Shown: positions 58,439 to 64,000 of the stretch, piece after piece | Layout of the letters: every line of letters starts with the position of its first letter | How positions within the stretch are numbered: position 1 is the stretch's first letter | Source: Mycolicibacter hiberniae | GTDB lineage: Bacteria > Actinomycetota > Actinomycetes > Mycobacteriales > Mycobacteriaceae | Assembly (NCBI RefSeq): GCF_010729485.1 | Contig: NZ_AP022609.1 | Coordinates: 806,001-870,000, forward strand | Reading direction: 5' to 3' | Length of the DNA: 64,000 nt | Made by a program: the position numbers and the translations under genes | The notes under the pieces: model-generated | Databases searched by the model: none | Told to the model about the DNA's origin: nothing | The model's input: the letters and a program-made list of their open reading frames with translations, nothing else

Positions 58439-60430
58439 TTAATCGCCGCGCAGCCGCTGCAGCGCCAGTCGCACCTTGCCGGCATCGGTGGTGGCCCAGA
58501 ACGGCGGCAGCGAGGCCCGCAGGTATCCGGCGTAGCGGGCGGTGGCCATCCGGGAGTCCAGCACCGCGACCACGCCGCGGTCGTCGATCCCGCGCAGCAG
58601 CCGGCCGGCGCCCTGGGCCAGCAGCAGTGCGGCGTGGTTGGCGGCCACCGCCATGAAACCGTTGCCGCCGTGCGCGGTGATCGCGCGCTGGCGGGCCGTC
58701 AACAGGGGGTCATCGGGCCGCGGGAACGGGATGCGGTCGATGAGCACCAGCGACAGCGACGGTCCGGGCACATCGACGCCCTGCCACAGCGACAGCGTGC
58801 CGAACAGCGATGTCTCGGCATCCTCGGCGAACTGTTCGACCAGCGCGCCGGTGGTGTCGTCGCCCTGGCACAGCACCGGGGTGTCGAGGCGCTCGCGCAT
58901 GGACTCGGCAGCGGCCCGCGCCGCCCGCATCGAGGAGAACAATCCCAGGGTCCGGCCACCGGCCGCGGTGATCAGCGCGGTGATCTCCTCGAGCTGCTGG
59001 TCGTTTCCGGTGCCGTCGCGCCCGGGCGGCGGCAGATGGGCGGCGACGTAGAGGATGCCCGCCTTGGCGTGGTCGAACGGGGAACCCACGTCCAGGCCGC
59101 GCCAGCGCGCCGCCTGAGCCTCCGCGCCGCGCCGCAGGCCCCAGTCCCCGGCCATCGCGTCGAAGGAACCTCCGACCGTCAGCGTCGCCGAGGTCAACAC
59201 CGTCGTCGCCCGGGCGAACAACCGCTCGCGCAGCAGGCCCGCCACCGACAGCGGCGCCACCCGCAACACCGCGCGCACCGAGCCGCGGTTGTCCTCATGG
59301 CTGAGCCAGACCACGTCGTAGCGGTCGGGAATGGCCGGCTCGAACGAGGTCAGGATCCGGGCCGCGGTATCGGAGATCTCGGTCAGGGCCGCAACGGATT
59401 CCTTGCGGGCGGCGGCGGCCTTGGGGTCGGCGGGGGCGGTGTCGATGGCCGCGCGGGCCGCACCGGCCGCATCCCGCAGCGCGGCCAGATAGGTGGCCAG
59501 CTCCTCGTCGAGATGATCCATCCGCCCGGGTGTGGCGTCGTGGATCGCCGAGCCGAACGTCAGCGATGCGGCGTCGAGGCGCTGGACCAGTTCGGGGGAG
59601 ACCAGCCGTGCCACCCGGCGCACCGCGACGCCGAGCAGGGTGGCGCTGAGCTCGGCGGTGGCCACCGATGTCACCCGGTCGGCGAGCTCGTGTGCCTCGT
59701 CGATCACCAGCAGGCGGTGCTCGGGCAGCACTGTGGTGTCGGAGATGGCGTCGATGGCCAACAGCGCGTGGTTGGTGACGACGACGTCGGCCTGCGCGGC
59801 GACCGCCCGAGCCCGCTCGGCGAAGCAGTCGGTGCCGTATTGGCAGCGCACCGCACCCATGCATTCTCGGGCCGAGACGCTGACCTGCGACCAGGACCGT
59901 TCCGGTACACCGGGTTTGAGGTCGTCGCGGTCACCGGTGTCGGTGTCTTCGGCCCACGCGGTCAGTCGCTGCACGTCGCGGCCCAGGGCGCTTGCCGCAA
60001 ACGGATCGAACAGTTCGGCCTGTGGACCCTCGTCTTGATCATCGGCTGCGCCGGTATGGATCTTGTTCAGGCACAGGTAATTCCGTCGGCCTTTGAGCAG
60101 CGCGAAGGTGGGCCGGCGGGGCAGCACCTTCTCCAGGGCGCCGGCCAGTCGCGGCAGGTCCCTGTCGACGAGCTGGCGCTGCAGCGCGATGGTCGCGGTC
60201 GACACCACGACCGGGCTCTCGTCGGCCAGCGCCCGGGCGATCGCCGGAACCAGGTAGGCCAGCGACTTGCCGGTGCCGGTGCCGGCCTGCACGGCCAGGT
60301 GCTCGCCGGTCTCGAAGGCGCGCGCCACCGCCTCGGCCATCTGAACCTGGCCCTGGCGTTCACTGCCGCCGAGTGCGGCCACCGCGGCGGCGAGCAACTC
60401 GGATACGGACGGGTCAGCCATGGTGTGCAC
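58439..60430 (-). CDS. dinG: ATP-dependent DNA helicase, DinG/XPD family
   Basis: 663 residues (ATG 60430; a second ATG at 60421 gives MADPSVSELL). It is a superfamily 2 5'-3' helicase unwinding forks, R-loops or D-loops. Walker A is QAGTGTGKSLAYLVP (50-56), Walker B VIDEAHELAD. Cysteines in RNYLCLNK and ECMGAVRCQYGTDCFAE can hold an iron-sulphur cluster. Motif VI is in ANHAALLLAQGAGRLLRGIDDRGVVAVLD. It is syntenic with Rv1329c. Confidence 0.93.
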   Translation of the reverse strand: MHTMADPSVSELLAAAVAALGGSERQGQVQMAEAVARAFETGEHLAVQAGTGTGKSLAYLVPAIARALADESPVVVSTATIALQRQLVDRDLPRLAGALEKVLPRRPTFALLKGRRNYLCLNKIHTGAADDQDEGPQAELFDPFAASALGRDVQRLTAWAEDTDTGDRDDLKPGVPERSWSQVSVSARECMGAVRCQYGTDCFAERARAVAAQADVVVTNHALLAIDAISDTTVLPEHRLLVIDEAHELADRVTSVATAELSATLLGVAVRRVARLVSPELVQRLDAASLTFGSAIHDATPGRMDHLDEELATYLAALRDAAGAARAAIDTAPADPKAAAARKESVAALTEISDTAARILTSFEPAIPDRYDVVWLSHEDNRGSVRAVLRVAPLSVAGLLRERLFARATTVLTSATLTVGGSFDAMAGDWGLRRGAEAQAARWRGLDVGSPFDHAKAGILYVAAHLPPPGRDGTGNDQQLEEITALITAAGGRTLGLFSSMRAARAAAESMRERLDTPVLCQGDDTTGALVEQFAEDAETSLFGTLSLWQGVDVPGPSLSLVLIDRIPFPRPDDPLLTARQRAITAHGGNGFMAVAANHAALLLAQGAGRLLRGIDDRGVVAVLDSRMATARYAGYLRASLPPFWATTDAGKVRLALQRLRGD

Positions 60431-60486
60431 ACGGTAGCCCGCCGGACCTCACGGTCGATCCCGCCGGTGTCCCCTACCCTGAGGTG

Positions 60487-60750
60487 ATGAGCGGCCAATT
60501 GCCGGGCGGCGCGGTGCACCAACTTCCCGCAGACCTGCAGGAGGGCCTGCTGGAGTGCCCCGCCGCGGTGACCGCCTGGCTCGACATCACCCCGTTGGCG
60601 CGCAACGAGTTCATCTGCTGGGTCGAAGACGCCAAGCAGCAGGCGACCCGGGAGCGCCGCATCCGCCGCACCCGGGAGGAACTCGAGGAAGGCAAGCGGC
60701 GGCCCTGTTGTTGGCCCGGGTGCAAGCACCGGGAACGCAACGGCAAGTAG
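60487..60750 (+). CDS. YdeI/OmpD-associated family small protein
   Basis: 87 residues from the ATG at 60487. The helical segment DLQEGLLECPAAVTAWLDITPLARNEFICWVEDAKQQATRERRIRRTREELEEGKRRP matches the YdeI/OmpD-associated (so-called bacteriocin-protection) domain pattern of the form wI..Ak..eTR.rRi. It is followed by CCWPGCKHRERNGK, where three Cys/His might bind a metal. It diverges from dinG and converges on pncB. Its role in mycobacteria is unknown. Confidence 0.75.
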   Translation: MSGQLPGGAVHQLPADLQEGLLECPAAVTAWLDITPLARNEFICWVEDAKQQATRERRIRRTREELEEGKRRPCCWPGCKHRERNGK

Positions 60751-60758
60751 ACCAGCGG

Positions 60759-62066
60759 TCAGAAGCCGCCGGCCACCACCCGCGTCGGGATGGCCGGCTC
60801 ACCACGGCCGAGCTTGCGGCCTTCCCACGGCAGGCTGTGCAGCCCGGACGTCACGCGCTCGCGCGCCGCGGCCAGCGCCGCCGGACCGGTCTCGGCCACC
60901 GGCTCGCCGCCGCGTACCAGCGGAACCGTCACACCCCGGGCCGGTGCATCCGTGGCGGGCGGGCGCCCAGCCGGGTAGACGACCTCCTCGACGACGGTGC
61001 CGTTGCGCGCCAGGCGCATCGCGTGTTTGCATCCGCCCTGCGACTGCTTGCCGGCACTGAGTTTGCCCACGGGTCTGCCGTCGACCTCGACCAGTTTGTA
61101 GACGAAGCCGGCGGTCGGCACGCCCGAACCGGTCACCAGGGCGGTGCCGACGCCGTAGCTGTCCACCGGCGCGGCCCGCAGCGCCGCGATGGCGTACTCG
61201 TCGAGGTCGCCGGAGACGACGATCTTGGTTGCGGTGGCGCCCAATCGGTCCAGCTGGTCGCGCACCTGATGGGCCAGCACCGCCAGCTCCCCGGAGTCGA
61301 TCCGGACCGCACCGAGGTCCGGTCCGGCCGCCGCCACGGCGTTGGCGACCCCGGTGGCGACGTCATAGGTGTCCACCAGCAGTGTGGTGCCGACGCCCTG
61401 CACGGCCACCTGGGACCGGAACGCTTCAAGCTCGCCGTCGGCTCCGGTGTGCAGCAGTGTGAAGGCGTGGGCGCTGGTGCCCAGCACCGGCAACCCGAAG
61501 CGGCGGTGCGCCTCCAGATTGGACGTCCCGGCGAATCCCGCCAGGTAGGCGGCGCGTGCCGCGGCCACGGCGGCCTGCTCGTGGGTGCGGCGCGAACCCA
61601 TCTCGATCAGCGGCCGCCCGGCGGCGGCGTGGACCATGCGGGCCGCCGCCGAGGCGATCGCGGTGTCGTGGTTGAAGATCGACAGGGCCAGGGTCTCCAG
61701 CACGACGCACTCGGCGAAACTGCCCTGCACGGTGAGCACCGGCGAGCCGGCGAAGTGCAGCTCACCTTCGGGATAGCCGTCGATGTCGCCGCGGAAGCGG
61801 AAATCGGCCAGGAACTGCAGCGTCGAGGGATCCAGGAATTCCGAGAGCAGACTCAGCGCGGCATCGTCGAAGGAGAAGTCCAGCACAGCCTGCACAAACC
61901 GGTCGGTGCCGGCAACCACGCCGTAGCGGCGTACCTCGGGCAGTCGGCGGGTGAACATTTCAAAACCGGTCCGCCGACCCGCCGTGCCGTCGCGCAGCGC
62001 CGCGGCGAGCATGGTCAGCTCGTACTTGTCGGTGAGCAGCCCGCTGCACCGGGCCGAGGAGTCCAC
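60759..62066 (-). CDS. pncB: Nicotinate phosphoribosyltransferase
   Basis: 435 residues from a GTG at 62066 ([27 protein letters not shown]); longer frames cover the clpS start on the other strand and are rejected. It makes nicotinate mononucleotide in the NAD salvage pathway. Motifs: [58 protein letters not shown], and the ribosyl-phosphate region [11 protein letters not shown] with VVSGDLDE. It is divergent from clpS. Confidence 0.94.
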   Translation of the reverse strand: MDSSARCSGLLTDKYELTMLAAALRDGTAGRRTGFEMFTRRLPEVRRYGVVAGTDRFVQAVLDFSFDDAALSLLSEFLDPSTLQFLADFRFRGDIDGYPEGELHFAGSPVLTVQGSFAECVVLETLALSIFNHDTAIASAAARMVHAAAGRPLIEMGSRRTHEQAAVAAARAAYLAGFAGTSNLEAHRRFGLPVLGTSAHAFTLLHTGADGELEAFRSQVAVQGVGTTLLVDTYDVATGVANAVAAAGPDLGAVRIDSGELAVLAHQVRDQLDRLGATATKIVVSGDLDEYAIAALRAAPVDSYGVGTALVTGSGVPTAGFVYKLVEVDGRPVGKLSAGKQSQGGCKHAMRLARNGTVVEEVVYPAGRPPATDAPARGVTVPLVRGGEPVAETGPAALAAARERVTSGLHSLPWEGRKLGRGEPAIPTRVVAGGF

Positions 62067-62121
62067 CTGCCAACCGTATCGACTGGACCGCACCCCGGCT
62101 CGGCTCGGTATCCTGACCGGT

Positions 62122-62436
62122 ATGGCCACGTCAGCACCGACGTCTGCCCCGGTGAAACCGCAGGGCACCGGGGAGCGGCGCGCCGACCCGCTCGAGGGGA
62201 CGGCGTCCCCGTGGGTGACCATCGTCTGGGACGACCCGGTCAACCTGATGACGTATGTGACCTACATCTTCCAAAAGCTGTTCGGTTACAGCGAGCAGCA
62301 CGCGACCAAGCTGATGTTGCAGGTGCACAACGAGGGCAAGGCCGTGGTGTCGGCGGGCAGCCGGGAGTCGATGGAGGTCGACGTGTCCAAACTGCATGCC
62401 GCCGGGCTGTGGGCGACCATGCAGCAGGACCGCTGA
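62122..62436 (+). CDS. clpS: ATP-dependent Clp protease adaptor ClpS
   Basis: 104 residues from the ATG at 62122. A flexible N-terminus (about 1-28) precedes the folded domain [27 protein letters not shown], with the substrate pocket residues of DDPVNLM, and [32 protein letters not shown]. It delivers N-degron substrates to ClpC/ClpP. It is the first gene of a run with the DUF2017 gene and the P1 peptidase. Confidence 0.95.
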   Translation: MATSAPTSAPVKPQGTGERRADPLEGTASPWVTIVWDDPVNLMTYVTYIFQKLFGYSEQHATKLMLQVHNEGKAVVSAGSRESMEVDVSKLHAAGLWATMQQDR

Positions 62437-62467
62437 GACTCGATCGGAAGGGAACCGGGACGTCACC

Positions 62468-63055
62468 GTGCGAAATTGGAAGCGGGTCGAAACCGCCGAC
62501 GGGCCCCGCTTCCGTTCTGCGCTGGCCCTGCACGAGGCCGGGCTGCTGCGCAACCTGATCGGCTCGGTGCTGGGCATGCTCGACGCACGGGAGTCCGGCT
62601 CCCCGCCAGACGAACTCGAGCAGATCACCGGGATGCGAACCGGCAACACCCGCCCACCGGCAGACGCCACCACGCGCCGGCTGCTGCCGGACTTCTACCG
62701 CCCGCAAGGTCCCGGGCAGGATCCCGCGGTCGACGCCGAGAGCCTGAACGCGGCGCTGCGCAGCCTGCACGAGCCGCAGATCATCGACGCCAAACGTGCC
62801 GCGGCACAACAGGTGCTGGACACCATTCCCGAACAGGGCGGCCGCTTGGAGTTGACCGAAGACCAGGCGAACGCGTGGGTCGCCGCCGTCAACGACGTGC
62901 GGCTCGCGCTGGGCACCGTGCTCAAGATCGGTCCCGACGGCCCCGAGCAGTTGCCTGCCGGCGATGTGGCGGCCGCGCAGCTCAACGTGTACCAGTGGCT
63001 GACCGTGCTGCAGGAATTCCTGGTAGTCGCACTGATGGGAAGGCCCAGACGATGA
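62468..63055 (+). CDS. DUF2017 family protein
   Basis: 195 residues from a GTG at 62468, 31 bp after clpS. It is mostly helical with RNWKRVETADGPRFRSALALHEAGLLRNLIGSVLGML, a short disordered part (RTGNTRPPADATT), LLPDFYRP, and the final NVYQWLTVLQEFLVVALMG. It is always found behind clpS in actinobacteria (Rv1332 position), so a link to N-degron degradation is likely but unproven. Its TGA overlaps the next ATG. Confidence 0.85.
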   Translation: MRNWKRVETADGPRFRSALALHEAGLLRNLIGSVLGMLDARESGSPPDELEQITGMRTGNTRPPADATTRRLLPDFYRPQGPGQDPAVDAESLNAALRSLHEPQIIDAKRAAAQQVLDTIPEQGGRLELTEDQANAWVAAVNDVRLALGTVLKIGPDGPEQLPAGDVAAAQLNVYQWLTVLQEFLVVALMGRPRR

Positions 63056-64000
63056 TGCGCATGGGTTCGATCACCGATGTCGCCGGCATCCGGGTGGGCC
63101 ACCACCAGCGGATCGACGACGATGCGACGCTCGGAAGCGGTTGGGCCACCGGTGTCACCGTGGTCCTGGCGCCGCCCGGCACCGTCGGCGCGGTCGACGG
63201 TCGCGGTGGTGCACCCGGTACCCGCGAGACCGACTTGCTGGACCCGGCCAACAGCGTGCGCTGGGTGGACGCCGTTGTGCTCTCCGGGGGCAGCGCCTAC
63301 GGGCTGGCGGCCGCCGACGGCGTGATGACCTGGCTGGAAGAACAGGGCCGTGGCGTGGCGCTGGACGGCGGCGTGGTGCCGATCGTGCCGGCCGCGGTCA
63401 TCTTCGACCTCCCGGTCGGCGGCTGGGATCGGCGACCCACCGCGGAGTTCGGCTACGCCGCCGTGGCGGCGGCCGCCGGCCCCCAGGGCGACCTGCCGGC
63501 GGTGGGCAGTGTCGGCGCCGGAGCCGGTGCGCGTGCCGGGGTCTTCAAAGGTGGTGTGGGGACGGCCTCGACGACGCTGGAGCTCGGCGACCAGGTGGTC
63601 ACCGTGGGCGCGATCGTGGTGGTGAACCCCACCGGTGAAGTCATCGACGCGACCACCGGGCTGCCCTGGTCGGCGCTGCTCATCGAGGAGTTCGGGCTGA
63701 CGGCGCCGCCGTCCGAGCAGCTGGCCATCCTGGCTGGTCTGGAGCCCAAATCCCTGACGCTCAACACCACCATCGCCGTGGTGGCCACCGATGCCGCGCT
63801 GAGTCCGGCCGGTTGCCGCCGGATGGCCGTCGCCGCTCAAGACGGGCTGGCCCGCACCATCCGGCCCTCGCACACCCCAGTGGACGGGGACACCGTGTTC
63901 GCGCTGTCGACCGGAACCGTGGAGGTTCCGCCGCTGCCGGGAACACCGGCCGCCCTGTCTCCGGAGACCGGACTGATCACCGAGGTCGGCGCCGCCGCGG
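63052..64000 (+). CDS. P1-family (DmpA-like) N-terminal nucleophile aminopeptidase (3' end outside window)
   Basis: 316 residues are visible, and the C-terminus is cut by the window end. The ATG at 63052 overlaps the previous TGA (ATGA). N-terminal ITDVAGIRVGHH, VVLSGGSAYGLAAADGVMTWLEE and GFGYAAV-type strands fit the P1 family, whose members cleave themselves before a Thr or Ser nucleophile. Here the processing site should be Asn238-Thr239 in SLTLNTTIAVVATD, the same residue number I recall for Rv1333. It would act as an aminopeptidase/amidase of unknown physiological substrate. Confidence 0.92.
   Translation, partial: MMRMGSITDVAGIRVGHHQRIDDDATLGSGWATGVTVVLAPPGTVGAVDGRGGAPGTRETDLLDPANSVRWVDAVVLSGGSAYGLAAADGVMTWLEEQGRGVALDGGVVPIVPAAVIFDLPVGGWDRRPTAEFGYAAVAAAAGPQGDLPAVGSVGAGAGARAGVFKGGVGTASTTLELGDQVVTVGAIVVVNPTGEVIDATTGLPWSALLIEEFGLTAPPSEQLAILAGLEPKSLTLNTTIAVVATDAALSPAGCRRMAVAAQDGLARTIRPSHTPVDGDTVFALSTGTVEVPPLPGTPAALSPETGLITEVGAAA

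Noticed and set aside
58433..60487. 684-codon plus-strand open frame opposite dinG
   Set aside because: Antisense shadow of dinG, with an Arg/Gly/His-rich composition and no domain.

Overview
The window is high-GC actinobacterial chromosome and reads as a mycobacterium. The evidence is the F420/FadR-type genes, a maltosyltransferase GlgE, an ATP synthase whose b and delta subunits are fused, MurA with Asp in place of the catalytic Cys, a PE-PPE-domain esterase, ESX (type VII secretion) substrates, and an rRNA operon directly behind murA with no tRNA in the 16S-23S spacer. From about 9,100 to the right end the gene order follows, from memory, Mycobacterium tuberculosis Rv1292 to Rv1333. The 16S helix-18 region (about 33,528-33,570) is long, and together with the overall look this suggests the M. 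terrae group (Mycolicibacter). That placement is inference and was not computed.

Layout. 1-2,500: a lipocalin-like/CrtC-type gene (cut by the window start) diverging from a FadR-like GntR regulator over a palindrome, then an F420-type luciferase-like oxidoreductase. 2,573-9,041: an accessory, locally AT-richer cluster on the minus strand, 78 bp behind the 3' end of tRNA-Arg(CCG). It holds an EspC-like protein, a WxG protein ending in a glycine-zipper tip, a six-helix membrane partner, and two further tip+partner cassettes. Both extra cassettes carry frameshifts, and one is split by a complete IS21-family element (3,930-6,088). 9,308-15,741: argS-lysA-hom-thrC-thrB, nearly all with overlapping start/stop codons (Asp-family amino acids). 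16,005-22,388: rho, rpmE, prfA, prmC, sua5, wecA. 22,504-30,393: the complete F1Fo ATP synthase operon. 30,407-32,822: DUF2550 protein, cobalamin adenosyltransferase, murA. 32,823-38,389: rRNA operon with two promoters and a terminator. 38,584-49,751: PE-PPE esterase, ogt and ada-alkA (alkylation repair), glutaminase-STAS, membrane adenylate cyclase, nucS, an Old Yellow Enzyme, a small zinc-ribbon protein, methylmalonyl-CoA epimerase, fadA4 and a thioredoxin-like/TPR protein. 49,771-56,904: glgE-glgB diverging from glgP (alpha-glucan metabolism), bracketed by two near-identical intergenic hairpins. 56,913-64,000: a zinc metallopeptidase lipoprotein, dinG, a YdeI-like protein, pncB, clpS, a DUF2017 protein and a P1-family peptidase cut by the window end.

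The most interesting part is the minus-strand cluster at 2,573-9,041. It has the architecture of a polymorphic toxin locus: a secretion partner with a YxxxD signal, a full-length WxG effector with a C-terminal glycine-zipper (membrane-inserting?) tip, a translationally coupled multi-pass membrane protein as probable immunity or partner, and orphan tip/immunity repeats downstream. I propose it as an ESX-exported, glycine-zipper pore-forming toxin system of mycobacteria. The functional claim is inference; the repeat structure, overlaps, frameshifts and IS insertion are read directly from the sequence.
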